A DNA stretch of 64,000 nucleotides from Flavobacterium sp. CFS9 (GTDB taxonomy: Bacteria > Bacteroidota > Bacteroidia > Flavobacteriales > Flavobacteriaceae). The notes beneath the pieces were generated by a model, which was given only the letters and a program-made list of their open reading frames with translations, made no database searches and was not told the origin of the DNA. The stretch covers positions 3,968,001-4,032,000 of the forward strand of contig NZ_AP031573.1 of NCBI RefSeq assembly GCF_041154745.1. Direction: 5' to 3'. Shown here piece after piece: positions 39,201 through 48,993 of this stretch. Within the stretch, counting starts at the first letter, position 1. Each line of letters begins with the position of its first letter. Position numbers and translations under genes: made by a program.

Positions 39201-39825
39201 CTATGGTGAAGAAGTAACTTTTACCATTAAAATAAACAATGTAGGACAAGGTAAGTTTGTAAATGTTGTAGCGACTGATGTATTATCAAAAGGATTAAAG
39301 TTTATGAGAGCAAGTACAACCTCAGGTTCATTTGATTCCAATACAAAAGTCTGGAGCATTCCGACTATCGATGTGGGGCAAAGTACAATGCTTTCGGTTA
39401 CTGCTGAGGTATTAAGTGCATATGATTTCGTAGAACCTAATCCGGGTTCTGGAAAATATATGAATACTGCCACTGTCGAAATGTCAACACCATTAGATGT
39501 TGATGCAGCAAACAACGTAGCAATTGCATTTGTAGATCCTATTTGTCTGACCGTTTACAATGAATTTACGCCAAACAATGACGGAGCTAATGATTTGTTC
39601 AGAATTGACTGTATCGAAACTTATCCAAACAATGAGTTGAAAGTATATAACAGATACGGTTCATTGGTATATAGTAAACAACATTATGAAAATGATTGGG
39701 ACGGAACCGCTAATGTATCCGGAGTTATCAATAGAGGAGATATGCTGCCAACAGGTACTTATTTCTATGTGATAGAATTAGGAGAAGGAACGGTTAAAAA
39801 AGGATGGTTATCTATAATGAGATAA
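27202..39825 (+). CDS. Giant repeat adhesin with type IX secretion (type B) C-terminal domain, SprB-like
   Basis: 4207 residues. Signal peptide: MKKKFTFYDLLMKRRLLGLIF, ending NFAQ; an inner ATG at 27238 would also give a good signal. Residues 34-1683 contain five related beta-sandwich, discoidin-like modules (starting near 34, 450, 858, 1355, 1522; motifs like DGNSATASS, TGDFIDVDLELPGG, LSIYQATHRY), interleaved with Ig-like modules of the form WYDAPTGG ... TYYVEA. Residues 1975-3899 are 24 repeats. Then come a PKD-like domain, a DUF11 domain (DITVSNTVDNPTPNYGEEV) and a gliding-type C-terminus (NEFTPNNDGANDLF, VYNRYGSLVY, GTYFYVIELGEG, KKGWLSIMR). Expected: exported through type IX secretion and displayed on the cell surface for adhesion or gliding. 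The PorP/SprF and OmpA genes follow in the same operon. Confidence 0.93.
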   Translation: MKKKFTFYDLLMKRRLLGLIFLLLFCNENFAQTFCRPISQTNSRAGVCLGTTEVLNPTFAYDANVSTYASLTNALGVLCSVQETVKFSQMAKAGDQIVIIYGSNADLLDVGLLSNATIQPSNSVNSTSSTALALNSPLLNVNAISGATTGTIKYTLTADSDQVKVEIGGLLSVLTNIRIYDVRLEFAKPTITGGATQSVCVGQSIALTATPAAGTTLAWYSSPTSTTALSSVNTFTTPALTTSTTYYIGITRSAGCESDERFPVTINVLDPALPTISTTGTSICSSGATQATTLSVINPVLGTTYSWYSTPTGGVALSTGSTYTPTVPTGVTNFYVGASIGSCVTPTRTQVTVTSTPVPGVATVLTQSVSILSGQNATLSASTSEPGVTLDWYDVPTGGTKLLGDSNTFTTPILVASKTYYVESRNTAGGCVSATRAPVTVTVLVNPLGGCLEANSQQTTQNGLCLLCSSSNQNNSVDGNSATASSITLPVGLANGWIQQTLQFNNPGQTGDFIDVDLELPGGITDLSLLGAVSLATYNGATYNNDRIFINNALVTLQLLSGNKFRATIKAGANFDRVEVRLGGLVSALTTLSIYQATHRYKLPSFTGNTAICGGQTTTLTANIVVGESIKWYDALTGGTLLASTAAYTTPALTANTTYYVEVTRGSCVNSERNPVTVTVDNPLAPSTVVASPSNLCNGTSTTVTIQSPVAGTVYKWYDASSGGNLVFTGTVFNTPNLTATTTYYVEASIASCISATRTPVTVNVNPIPSAPVPVVSNVIIQSGQNVTLQVQSVPGIAVGWHDAPTGGTLLAYNVNSFTPSPALTSSKTFYVEATDLATDCINTTRVPIVVTVISGVNNCLLANSQITTKGGTTNCLTCSSSADGDSVDGNNATAATLSIPIGLVTDHIQQDLTFPTTGQTGDIIDVELGIPVGLLDISALSNVSLQSFNSGVPNGDFSTINNLLNVQILSGNRFKASFVAAGTFTSVRVRLNGLATVLSSLEIYEASYRFANAVITGNATPICAGQTASLTASATGGDTFVWYDAPTGGNIVAVNPTAALSTTTTFYLEATRGGTCINTVRQAVTVTVLPLPTASDINITSPVTASCAGGIVLTPSSPLAGATFKYYLDATKTQEATGTIAGVTYSKDLGTGALTISGLTALNTPLTYYVSVFNGGICENAAGTLKEVVVNFPTVTALTVTPTLSGCAKVSLKDAITNFDTSGNTTYTFFDAGNNPITEQAASNITANGNYFIQAQLNGGNCPSVKQPVAVTVNPLPTLTVLTNSIAVTKGSSVALTATSNGTITWYDQQGNVLPSNNTGVLNTVGVFAFTVVASNGTCTVSQTITISVIDPAACDTLQERVYANTESSGTIITGGVTNGPLAADNDPSTYSTITTGLGLLGIGTTWQNLQWPTTIAKGTPVTVKLGLENSLLAVAQSISVVGTKRDGSNNPIDIGTLQSVTGSLLNLLPGQNSFEYTFVPSNASGLQDYDGIRVQLGSVLSVAQNINVYDTYYKREVAQITCGQGDIEDVFSGVKDLGVGALTSTVGVSNPWNIADKDISTYATMFNAVGVLAASELTATFRTPSMVGDSLRIVISKPGIVLNLNLLTGFTIQLYSGNIPVGGPIANTSSLLSLRLLSGDTMAMTIVAPQTQPYDKVVITYGGVATVLDQLRVHSVDRVTNTQVTGADPDNKITVCPGADLTLVVPPKPCADYAWYDSPTGGNLLASGQTYTLPATLAAGTYKYYIQPIRYGCPALERGEVTVTVKATVPAATITNVTINGGNNTIICSESGTVTLDAVLSATPVLTNPVYHWYSFDGTTSQPIPGQVTSKLVVTGLVPGTYTYYVGVSSDEYCETFPADRKQVTFTILPSSLVTDISINNASICHDTPAVLTPSSTLSNPVFSWYLDANKTQPIFSGTIGGVTYAISGSGVLTATGLTPAMSPMIYYVAVSSDFTCQNKNGELRLVTVLINDPGTPTSTTYTQNFCLISNPTVANLQADQTNVVWYSAATGGVALNPTTALANGTYYGAIRDLSGCESSVRSVVTVIINDPGTPVITKTTQDFCLVNAPTFASIDVSPAVAANIVWYTALTGGTLIPSTTALTTGVYYAAIKDPTTLCESNVRLAITINVTDPGTPVITETTQNFCLVNAPTFASINVSPAVAANIVWYTALTGGTLIPSTTALATGVYYAAIKDPTTLCESNVRLAITINVTDPGTPVITETTQNFCLVNAPTFASIDVSPAVAANIVWYTALTGGTLIPSTTALTTGVYYAAIKDPTTLCESNVRLAVTINVTDPGTPTLVTAGTQNFCLVNAPTFASVQFNEANIVWYTALTGGTVIPSTTALTSGTYYAVIKDPITNCESAVRLAVVISVTDPGTPTLVTAGTQNFCLVNAPTFASVQFNEANIVWYTALTGGTVIPSTTALTSGTYYAVIKDPVTNCESAVRLAVVISVTDPGTPTLVTAGTQNFCLVNAPTFASVQFNEANIVWYTALTGGTVIPSTTALTSGTYYAVIKDPITNCESAVRLAVVISVTDPGTPVITETIQNFCLVNAPTFASINVSPAVAANIVWYTALTGGTLIPSTTALTTGVYYAAIKDPITLCESAVRLAITINVTDPGTPVIGETTQNFCLVNAPTFASIDVSPAVAANIIWYTALTGGTLIPSTTALTTGVYYAAIKDPTTLCESNVRLAVTINVTDPGTPTLVTAGTQNFCLVNAPTFASVQFNQANIVWYTALTGGTVIPSTTALTSGTYYAVIKDPITNCESTVRLAVVISVTDPGTPTLVTAGTQNFCLANAPTFASVQFNEANIIWYTALTGGTVIPSTTALTSGTYYAVIKDPITNCESAVRLTVVISVTDPGTPTLVTAGTQNFCLANAPTFASVQFNEANIVWYTALTGGTVIPSATALTSGTYYAVIKDPVTNCESAVRLAVVISVTDPGTPTLVTAGTQNFCLVNAPTFASVQFNQANIVWYTALTGGTVIPSTTALTSGTYYAVIKDPITNCESAVRLAVVISVTDPGTPTLVTAGTQNFCLANAPTFASVQFNEANIVWYTALTGGTVIPSATALTSGTYYAVIKDPVTNCESAVRLAVVISVTDPGTPTLVTAGTQNFCLANAPTFASVQFNQANIVWYATLTGGTAIPSTAPLISGTYYAVIKDPVTNCESAVRLAVVINVTDPGTPTLVTAGTQNFCLADAPTFASVQFNEANIVWYTAPTGGTVILSTTALTSGTYYAVIKDPVTNCESAVRLAVTINVANPGTPTLVTAGTQNFCLANTPTFASVQFNQANIVWYTALTGGTVILSTTALTSGTYYAVIKDPVSGCESAVRLAVVINVTDPGTPTLVTAGTQNFCLVNAPTFASVQFNQANIVWYTALTGGTVIASTTALTSGTYYAVIKDPVSGCESAERLAVTISVTDPGTPTLVTAGTQNFCTVNTPTFASVQFNQANIVWYTAITGGTVIPSTTALTSGTYYAVIKDPVTNCESAVRLAVTINVVDPGTPTLVTAGTQTFCTVNAPTFASVQFNQANIVWYTALTGGTVIPSTTALTSGTYYAVIKDPVSGCESAVRLTVNVNVIDPGTPTTTAATQVFCSGNNPTVANIQVNGSNIVWYTAATGGTVVAGTTPLVNGDYYAAIKDPVSGCESSVRLKVTVTVGISKDPTTTAAAQNFCSTSAPTFASIQVNESNVAWFSSATGGTAIPLTTALTSGTYYGEITDPVTGCKSANRLQVVITIVTPMATPTTNSATQNFCATNAPKVSNIQVNESGVSWYSTPTGGTAIPAATALTTGTYYGVIASSSGCENPVRLAVAVTVNTPLSVTTPRTTQVFCLSAAPTVQDIVVNEANVVWYTASSGGTPLAANTPLVAGTYYAAAQGNITNGCGAVPRLGVTVAFENDALVPIVSTDDTPCVFQGVKYSIANGKSNYVWSVSNGTITSGGGINDGEVTISWSDIGPGKIEVEYINTCNERTTKSLNVVVATCSDITVSNTVDNPTPNYGEEVTFTIKINNVGQGKFVNVVATDVLSKGLKFMRASTTSGSFDSNTKVWSIPTIDVGQSTMLSVTAEVLSAYDFVEPNPGSGKYMNTATVEMSTPLDVDAANNVAIAFVDPICLTVYNEFTPNNDGANDLFRIDCIETYPNNELKVYNRYGSLVYSKQHYENDWDGTANVSGVINRGDMLPTGTYFYVIELGEGTVKKGWLSIMR
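33124..38898 (+). repeat. 24 tandem repeats of 234-246 bp inside the adhesin gene
   Basis: Repeat starts include 33124, 33358, 33604, 33850, 34096, 34336, 34576, 34816, 35062, 35308 and then every 240 bases to 37948. Two main types: A, 82 residues (VITETTQNFC, SPAVAANIVW, LCES) in repeats 2-4 and 8-9; B, 80 residues (TLVTAGTQNFC, VQFNEANIVW, NCES or GCES) in 5-7 and 10-20. Repeats 1 and 21-24 are divergent. Each unit has two Cys, one in QNFC and one in CES, well placed for an intradomain disulfide. The Ig-like unit also carries the WYTALTGGT motif. Confidence 0.95.
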
Positions 39826-39871
39826 GCTACCGTATTAATCATCTAATTAATTAAACTTAATAAGTATCGTT

Positions 39872-40804
39872 ATGAAACTATATATAAAATCATTAGAATC
39901 GTATTTCATTTTAATATGTTCTTTTATCACATTTTGTGCCGCCGCACAACAGGATCCGCAGTACACGCAATACATGTACAATACGATGTCGGTGAATCCA
40001 GCTTATGCAGGATCTACCGGGACCATAGAGGCTACACTTTTGCATCGTTCGCAGTGGGTTGGAATTGATGGAGCACCCGAAACACAATCATTTTCTGTTC
40101 ATTCACCTCTTCGAAACGAGATGATTGGTTTAGGATTAAGTGTTGTTAACGACAAAATTGGTCCGTCAAATGAGTTGTATATTGACGGTAACTTCGCTTA
40201 CTCAATTCCTTTAGGGTATGAAAAAAGACTTGCGTTTGGATTAAAAGCGGGTATGCGAATGTTAAACGTAGATTGGTCAAAAGGACGATTCTATAATAAC
40301 AATGATGTATTACTGAATCAGAATATTAATAATCAATTGAAACTGGCCGTAGGAGCAGGAGTTTACTACTATACTAACAAATGGTATGTTGGGCTTTCAG
40401 TTCCAAGTTTTATCAGAAGTGATTATTATAATGATATTCAGGAATCTATATCTTACGATCGATTGCATTACTACCTGATGGGAGGTTATGTTTTTGATTT
40501 GAATCCAAACTTAAAATTTAAGCCGGCATTTTTGGTAAAAGCAGTGAGTGGAGCACCACTTACTGCTGATATCTCGGCAAATTTTATGATAGTAGAAAAG
40601 TTTGTAGTAGGAGGATCTTACCGAACAGATGACTCGATAAGTTTTCTGGCAGGTTTTCAGATATCCAGAAGTTTTTATGCGGGGTATGCCTTTGATTATA
40701 CCGTTAGTGGTTTGAATAAATACAACGATGGATCACATGAGATCATCTTGCGTTATCAGTTTATGAAAAAACAAAGTAAAATCAAATCACCTCGATTCTT
40801 CTAA
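39872..40804 (+). CDS. PorP/SprF family outer-membrane protein
   Basis: 310 residues with a signal peptide ending AAAQ. The family signature at the mature start is present: DPQYTQYMYNTMSVNPAYAGS, followed by TLLHRSQWVGIDGAPETQSFSVHSP (read as LHRSQWVGIDGAP) and repeating amphipathic strands ending in YRFM-like FMKKQ. In F. johnsoniae SprF is needed to export SprB to the surface. It lies 46 bases behind the adhesin gene, so a dedicated adhesin-secretion role is the natural reading. Confidence 0.94.
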   Translation: MKLYIKSLESYFILICSFITFCAAAQQDPQYTQYMYNTMSVNPAYAGSTGTIEATLLHRSQWVGIDGAPETQSFSVHSPLRNEMIGLGLSVVNDKIGPSNELYIDGNFAYSIPLGYEKRLAFGLKAGMRMLNVDWSKGRFYNNNDVLLNQNINNQLKLAVGAGVYYYTNKWYVGLSVPSFIRSDYYNDIQESISYDRLHYYLMGGYVFDLNPNLKFKPAFLVKAVSGAPLTADISANFMIVEKFVVGGSYRTDDSISFLAGFQISRSFYAGYAFDYTVSGLNKYNDGSHEIILRYQFMKKQSKIKSPRFF

Positions 40805-40816
40805 AACATAAATTCT

Positions 40817-42754
40817 ATGAAAAAACTATATATCCTCAGTTTAGTCTTGAGCATTACCTTTGGTTTTGCTCAAAAGACTAATTTAAAAAAAGCCGATGCA
40901 TTGTTTAGAAATTTCTCTTATACCGATGCAGCTAAAGCTTACGAAGAGTGTTTACAAAATATAGAGAATCCAACAGCACAAACAATAAAGAATGCTGCAG
41001 ATTCTTATTATTTTATTTCCGATGGAAGAAATGCACTTAGATGGTATAAAAGGCTCTATCAAATTCAAGGGAATAATCTGACTGATATTTATTACCTGCG
41101 CTATATTCAGTGTATGAAAGCGGTTATGGATTATGACGATGCCGATAAAATTACCAAAGAGTATCTCAATAAAAAAGGAGATCAGAAAGAGATCAATCGG
41201 TATGTTGCTCAGAAAAAACAATTAGACAGTCTGGCCAAAACAAAGTCTTTGTACGACACCAGAAACTTAGACATTAATACCAGCAAATCTGATTTTGGAG
41301 CTACATTTTTTCAGGACCGAATCGTATTTTCGTCCGCAAGAGATACTACGAAGTTTGCAGATAAACTTTACAACTGGAACAATCAGCCGTTTTTGAATTT
41401 GTATGTAGCCGAACGAAATCCTGCCGACGGAGGTCTGTTCAATGAAAAATTGTTTATACCAAATGTCATGACTAAATATCATGAAGCAACCGCATCTTTT
41501 GATGCCGGTGGAAAAACAATTTACTATACGTCTAATATTGTCAAGAAAAACAAATTAGTAGTCGACCAGGACAGAATTAATAACTTCCAAATTCTAAAAG
41601 GATCTTTAATTGACGGAAAAGTAGAAAATCCTCAAAAGATATTTTTTGACAGTGACGACTATTCGGTCGGGCATCCTAGTTTGAGTGACGATGGAAAATT
41701 ACTCTTTTTCGCTTCAGATATGCCGGGAGGTTATGGCGAAACCGATTTGTATGTGGTTAAAATTGCAACTGACGGAACCATGAGTTCGCCGCAAAATCTA
41801 GGACCAAAAGTCAACACATTAGGAAATGATTTATTTCCGTTTTTTCGTAACGGAACACTTTATTTTTCTTCAGACGGACATTATGGTTTAGGAGATTTAG
41901 ATGTGTACGAAAGTAAAATGTTGCCCGATGGAAGCTTTTCGACACCGAAAAATTTAGGAGCTCCGATAAACAGTAACAAAGACGATTTTACTTTTGTGAT
42001 TGATAAAACCGGAAGTTATGGCTATGTGTCTTCCAACAGAGCAGGAGGAAAAGGCGATGATGATATTTATTCCTTTACTAAAGGTCAGCCCGTTTGCAAT
42101 CAGAATATTTCTGGTAAGGCAATCGATCATAAATCAAAAGCACTTTTAGCCGATGTTACTATTATAGCTTATGATCCGTACAATGAAGTTTTGGCAGAAA
42201 CTAAAACCAATTTTGACGGTAAATATGCTGTGACAATCCCTTGCAATAAAGCGGTTCGTTTGGTAGCTTCAAAATTTAATTACAGTGACGACGAAAAAAA
42301 GGTCGCAACAACCAAGATCAATGAAGCTGAAATTACCGATGTTGATTTTGAGCTTAGTAATTATGATGACCTGGTAGTGAAAAAACAAGGTGTCGAAAAA
42401 GTAGATGTTAACCCGATTTATTTTGATTACGACAAATACGATATTACGCCTTTAGCTGCCACTGAACTGGATAAAGTAGTATTTGTGATGCGAAAATTTC
42501 CTAAAATCCGCATCAAAATCGAGTCCCACACAGACTCTCGCGGTAAAGATGCTTATAATCTGAAACTTTCGGACAATAGAGCCAAATCGACACGCGATTA
42601 TATTCTTTCGCAGGGAATTGACCCGGGAAGAATCGAAAGTGCTATTGGTTATGGTGAAAGCCGTCCGATCAATAAATGTAAAAATGGTGTAAAATGTACT
42701 GAAGCAGAACATTTGTTAAACAGACGCTCAGACTTTATTATAATTCAAAAATAG
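40817..42754 (+). CDS. OmpA-family protein with TPR and WD40-like (PD40) segments
   Basis: 645 residues with a signal peptide (MKKLYILSLVLSITFGFAQ). Order: TPR-like helices (about 25-135: ADALFRNFSYTDAAKAYEE), a PD40-like beta-propeller region (about 150-425: IVFSSARD, HPSLSDDGKLLFFASDMPGG, GYVSSNRAGGKGDDDIYSF), a carboxypeptidase-regulatory-like domain (about 430-525) and a C-terminal OmpA domain that binds peptidoglycan (IYFDYDKYDITP, IESHTDSRGKDAYN, LSDNRAKSTRDYI, LLNRRSDF). It is the usual third gene of adhesin-SprF clusters and may anchor the complex to the cell wall. It starts 12 bases behind the SprF-like gene. Confidence 0.93.
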   Translation: MKKLYILSLVLSITFGFAQKTNLKKADALFRNFSYTDAAKAYEECLQNIENPTAQTIKNAADSYYFISDGRNALRWYKRLYQIQGNNLTDIYYLRYIQCMKAVMDYDDADKITKEYLNKKGDQKEINRYVAQKKQLDSLAKTKSLYDTRNLDINTSKSDFGATFFQDRIVFSSARDTTKFADKLYNWNNQPFLNLYVAERNPADGGLFNEKLFIPNVMTKYHEATASFDAGGKTIYYTSNIVKKNKLVVDQDRINNFQILKGSLIDGKVENPQKIFFDSDDYSVGHPSLSDDGKLLFFASDMPGGYGETDLYVVKIATDGTMSSPQNLGPKVNTLGNDLFPFFRNGTLYFSSDGHYGLGDLDVYESKMLPDGSFSTPKNLGAPINSNKDDFTFVIDKTGSYGYVSSNRAGGKGDDDIYSFTKGQPVCNQNISGKAIDHKSKALLADVTIIAYDPYNEVLAETKTNFDGKYAVTIPCNKAVRLVASKFNYSDDEKKVATTKINEAEITDVDFELSNYDDLVVKKQGVEKVDVNPIYFDYDKYDITPLAATELDKVVFVMRKFPKIRIKIESHTDSRGKDAYNLKLSDNRAKSTRDYILSQGIDPGRIESAIGYGESRPINKCKNGVKCTEAEHLLNRRSDFIIIQK

Positions 42755-42864
42755 AGTTACATTTTTAGACTAATGATTTGATTGTTAGTGTGAATTTGTG
42801 AAATGAAGAAACCATTTGGAAGTTGGTTTTTATTAATTCTTTTTTAAGAAGAATGGGCAGGAAG

Positions 42865-42898
42865 AAAATCAAGTTGCATCGTTTTGCAACTTGATTTT
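42865..42898 (+). terminator. Terminator of the adhesin operon
   Basis: A perfect 14-bp stem, AAAATCAAGTTGCA (42865-42878) and TGCAACTTGATTTT (42885-42898), with the six-base loop TCGTTT. It lies 110 bases past the OmpA-family stop codon. Confidence 0.8.
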
Positions 42899-42994
42899 CG
42901 ATTTTATAAAACTTTCGGATTTTACTGTTTTTGAACAAAAATAATCCTAATTTTGGTATTCAATTATTCAAAATCATAACCTCCGGTATTTTAA

Positions 42995-45678
<2,684 letters not shown>

Positions 45679-45689
<11 letters not shown>

Positions 45690-46590
45690 TTGATTTCCCT
45701 TCGTTTGTGTGAGCTTTATTTTTATCGAAGTAAAAATCTATTCTTCCTAAATTGATTCCGTAGCAGCCTACCTGATTCACCAAAACATCCTGATTGGCTT
45801 TGTTTTTTACAACAGTTGGCTTGTCTAAGAAAGTGTGTGTATGACCTCCAATAATCAAATCAATATCCTGAGTCTGAGCAGCCAGTTTTAAATCACAAAT
45901 TTTAGATTCATCGTCTTTGTACTTGTATCCAAGGTGAGACAGACAAACTACTAAATCGCATTTCTCTTCTTTCTTTAACAATTGCGTCATATCCTGCGCA
46001 ATTTCTACCGGATTGTTGTAAACCGTTTCTTTGTACAGTTGCTTGTCAACCAGTCCTGCGAGCTCGATTCCTAAACCAAAGACACCTACTTTAATTCCGT
46101 TTTTATTGAAAATTTTATAGGGTTTTACAAGACCGTTCATCACTGTATTTTTGAAATCGTAGTTCGAACAGATAAAATCAAAACTAGCGTGAGGCATTTG
46201 TGCGTGCAATCCGTCAAGACCATTGTCGAAATCGTGGTTTCCAATAGTCGATGCGTCGTACTTCATCATACTCATTAATTTAAATTCCAGTTCCCCTCCA
46301 TAATAATTAAAGTAAGGAGTTCCCTGAAAAATATCACCGGCATCCAATAAAAGTACATTTGGATTTTCTCTGCGAATCGTTTCTATAAGTGCAGCTCTGC
46401 GTGAGACACCACCTTTGTTTGGATTACGGGGATCATCAGCCGGAAATGGATCAATATGACTGTGAACATCGTTAGTATGTAGAATGGTTAAGTGTTTGAT
46501 ATCGTTATTTTCAAAACTGCTCAACGACAAACCTAAACTTAATAAGGCAGTACTTGCAGCTGTTTTTTCGATAAATTCTCTTCTTTTCAT
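45679..46590 (-). CDS. 5'-nucleotidase-type metallophosphatase (N-terminal half of a split UshA-like enzyme)
   Basis: 303 residues. The N-terminus MKRREFIEKTAASTALLSL has a twin-Arg-like motif, so export by Tat (or as a lipoprotein-free periplasmic protein) is likely. The metallophosphatase motifs are complete: LHTNDVHSHI (D, H), LLLDAGDIFQGT (D), GNHDFDNG (N, H), CLSHLGYKYKD and GGHTHTF. These bind two metal ions and hydrolyse nucleotides. The second domain is missing; it is coded by the next gene, 27 bases further along the minus strand upstream. The 3' end overlaps the convergent YhhN-like gene by 11 bases. Confidence 0.92.
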
Positions 46591-46617
46591 TTTGTATGTT
46601 TTTGCGAAATGGTATTT

Positions 46618-47397
46618 TTATTCTTCTGTAATTCGGATGTCTTTTGCTACCGGAATCGTATCAACTTCTTTGAAGTAATCAATTAATACATCTCTCAGTT
46701 TGTAGTTCAGATCATATTTTTGAACACTTTTTGCGAAAAAAGACATACTGTCTCCGCCATTTGCCAAATAATCATTTGTTGCTACATAGTAAATTTTATT
46801 AAGATCAAGAGGTTTTCCCTGAATCATAATATTCTTTGCAGTCTTATCTTTTGCAATTGTAAAAGTCATGCCTGATAAGGGTTGTGCTTTTTGCGCCTTA
46901 ATAATATAGGAAGTCAATTCTAAAATTTGATCCCCCTTTAAAGCCATAACCACCATACTGTTTTCAAAAGGCATGATTTCAAATGCTGTTCTGGTTGTTA
47001 CGTTTCCTTTAGGTAATATCGCTCGGATACCGCCATGATTTAATAAACATAAATCGATAGTTTTCTTCTCGCGTGCCTCAAAAACAAGGTTTCCTCTTTT
47101 AACACAAACGTCAGCCATAAGGTTGCCAATGCTGGTTTGCCATTTTCCTGTGCTTTTATCAAGAGTTTCAGGGCAATAAGCCAGAATATTATCCAAATCC
47201 TTATTGATATGATCACGATAAGGTTTAATAAAGTTCTCAATTGCAGGAGTTTCAGTTCCTTTTTCAGTTATCGGAAGTAGCTTTCCTTCAATTTTTGTTA
47301 GATTATAATTTTTCTGGCTACAGGAAAATATAAAAAAAAGTGTTAAGAATATAACAAAAAGTTTCAAAACTCCGTTATACTTTTTTAGTTTTACCAT
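46618..47397 (-). CDS. 5'-nucleotidase C-terminal domain lipoprotein
   Basis: 259 residues, with a lipobox FIFSC at the end of a hydrophobic start. The sequence carries the substrate-binding domain of UshA-like 5'-nucleotidases: STGKWQTSIGNLMADVCV, LCLLNHGGIRAILPKGNVTTRTAFEIMPFENSMV (in parts LNHGGIRA and FEIMPFEN), LKGDQILELTSYI, LSGMTFTI and ATNDYLANGGDSM. It is upstream of the metallophosphatase gene and on the same transcript, so the two products probably form one functional enzyme in the envelope. Confidence 0.92.
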   Translation of the reverse strand: MVKLKKYNGVLKLFVIFLTLFFIFSCSQKNYNLTKIEGKLLPITEKGTETPAIENFIKPYRDHINKDLDNILAYCPETLDKSTGKWQTSIGNLMADVCVKRGNLVFEAREKKTIDLCLLNHGGIRAILPKGNVTTRTAFEIMPFENSMVVMALKGDQILELTSYIIKAQKAQPLSGMTFTIAKDKTAKNIMIQGKPLDLNKIYYVATNDYLANGGDSMSFFAKSVQKYDLNYKLRDVLIDYFKEVDTIPVAKDIRITEE

Positions 47398-47444
47398 CTT
47401 AAATGCGACTTAAATAATTAATTTTGTAATCTGGTAAAAGTACT

Positions 47445-47957
47445 ATGTTTTTAAATTATATAAAGGAATTTTTTGTAAAAAAATCATTAAAAAATAACTT
47501 GAATAATGTCAAAAATGAAGTATTTACAAGTAATGTGCAAACAATTGGTTTACTGATTGATGAGAGTAGATTTGATCATTCAGAAGACCTGATAAAGGAG
47601 TTGGTTTCAAAAGGAATTACTCCGGAGAATATCAAAATTGCAGTGTACAGAAGTAAATTTAGCGAGAAACAAACGTATTCAAGACCAACTTTTGGACGAA
47701 AAAGCGTCAATTGGAAAGGGGAGATTACAGAAGGTTTCTTGAATGAATTTATAAAAACAGAATTTGATCTTTTGATAAGTTATTATGACATCGAAACGGC
47801 CATTTTGATGCTGATAACTGCCAAGTCAAAAGCGAAGTTTAAAGTAGGATTCGCATCAGTAGATGAAAAATTAAATCGATGGATGATTGATACTGCTATA
47901 AAGAATTACAAACTTTTCGTGCACGAATTGTTTAGATATTTAAAGAGTATAAAATAA
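47445..47957 (+). CDS. Conserved flavobacterial protein, DUF6913-like
   Basis: 170 residues, soluble and basic. It shows an alternating alpha/beta pattern with strands TIGLLIDES, NIKIAVYRS, FDLLISYYD and ILMLITAKSKAKFKVGFAS, reminiscent of glycosyltransferase- or Rossmann-like folds; the family has no known function. A TAATTTTG box lies at 47419-47426. It precedes dapA by 16 bases, so they are co-transcribed. Confidence 0.8.
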   Translation: MFLNYIKEFFVKKSLKNNLNNVKNEVFTSNVQTIGLLIDESRFDHSEDLIKELVSKGITPENIKIAVYRSKFSEKQTYSRPTFGRKSVNWKGEITEGFLNEFIKTEFDLLISYYDIETAILMLITAKSKAKFKVGFASVDEKLNRWMIDTAIKNYKLFVHELFRYLKSIK

Positions 47958-47973
47958 AATTATAAAGTAGAAT

Positions 47974-48855
47974 ATGCAATCATTAATAGGAACTGGTGTT
48001 GCCCTTGTAACCCCATTTAAAAAAGACTTTTCAGTAGATATCGAAGCTTTACAGCGTATCGTTAATTTTTCGATAGACGGTGGTGTTGAATATCTTGTAG
48101 TTATGGGAACAACGGCAGAAAATGCTACTCTGACACAAGCCGAAAAAGAACTGGTGATTAAAACGGTTATTGATACTAATAAAGGAAGACTTCCTTTAGT
48201 ACTTGGAGTAGGAGGAAATAATACCATGCAGATAGTAGAAGAATTAAAAACAGGAGATTTTTCTGCTTTTGAAGCGATACTCTCCGTTTCTCCTTATTAT
48301 AACAAGCCAACACAGGAAGGAATCTATCAGCATTTTAAAGCTATTGCGGAAGCTTCTCCAATTCCTGTGATTTTATATAATGTTCCGGGAAGAACATCCA
48401 GTAACATGCTGCCGTCAACAGTAATTCGTTTGGCGAATGATTTTGCTAATGTGGTAGCAATTAAAGAAGCTGCCGGAGATATGGCTCAGGCTTTACAGTT
48501 GATTAAAAATGCTCCGGAAGGTTTTCTGATTATTTCAGGAGATGATATGATTGCTTTACCAATTGTTTTGGCAGGTGGAGCAGGGGTGATTTCGGTTATT
48601 GGACAAGGTTTTCCAAAAGAATTTACAGAAATGATTCGTTTAGGACTCAATAAAAAGGTAACTGAAGCGTTTAAAACACAGTATCTTTTGTCTGATTGTA
48701 TTGATATGATTTTTGAGCAGGGAAATCCTGCCGGAATTAAACAAGTTTTTCAAGCCCTTGGTATTGCTGAGAACACAGTACGTTTACCATTGGTAACTGT
48801 TGATGATTCATTAGCAGGCAGATTGAATGAATTTGTGAAAAACAGCATTAAATAA
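47974..48855 (+). CDS. dapA: 4-hydroxy-tetrahydrodipicolinate synthase
   Basis: Condenses pyruvate with aspartate semialdehyde in the lysine/diaminopimelate route. 293 residues. Motifs: [24 protein letters not shown] (here Ala replaces the usual Gly of TTGE), [13 protein letters not shown], the catalytic Tyr135 in [11 protein letters not shown], the Schiff-base Lys164 in VAIKEAAGD, and SGDD. The TTGE-to-TTAE change is seen in other flavobacteria, as I recall. Second gene after the DUF6913-like gene. Confidence 0.97.
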   Translation: MQSLIGTGVALVTPFKKDFSVDIEALQRIVNFSIDGGVEYLVVMGTTAENATLTQAEKELVIKTVIDTNKGRLPLVLGVGGNNTMQIVEELKTGDFSAFEAILSVSPYYNKPTQEGIYQHFKAIAEASPIPVILYNVPGRTSSNMLPSTVIRLANDFANVVAIKEAAGDMAQALQLIKNAPEGFLIISGDDMIALPIVLAGGAGVISVIGQGFPKEFTEMIRLGLNKKVTEAFKTQYLLSDCIDMIFEQGNPAGIKQVFQALGIAENTVRLPLVTVDDSLAGRLNEFVKNSIK

Positions 48856-48895
48856 GTATGAGATTATCGGTGTTTTGTTATACCAAAAAAAATAT

Positions 48896-48926
48896 TTTGT
48901 AGTAGCTAAATTAATAACTAAATTTG
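48896..48926 (+). promoter_or_regulatory. Promoter of the bamD-rpoZ-coaBC unit
   Basis: TTTG (48896-48899), 19 bases, TAAATTTG (48919-48926): an exact consensus fit, 67 bases upstream of the bamD start. Confidence 0.75.
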
Positions 48927-48993
48927 CCACCGAAACTTCGGTGTGATTTTGCTTTGGCATAATTGTCTAAGAAATCATAATAAAAGTAAGAAA

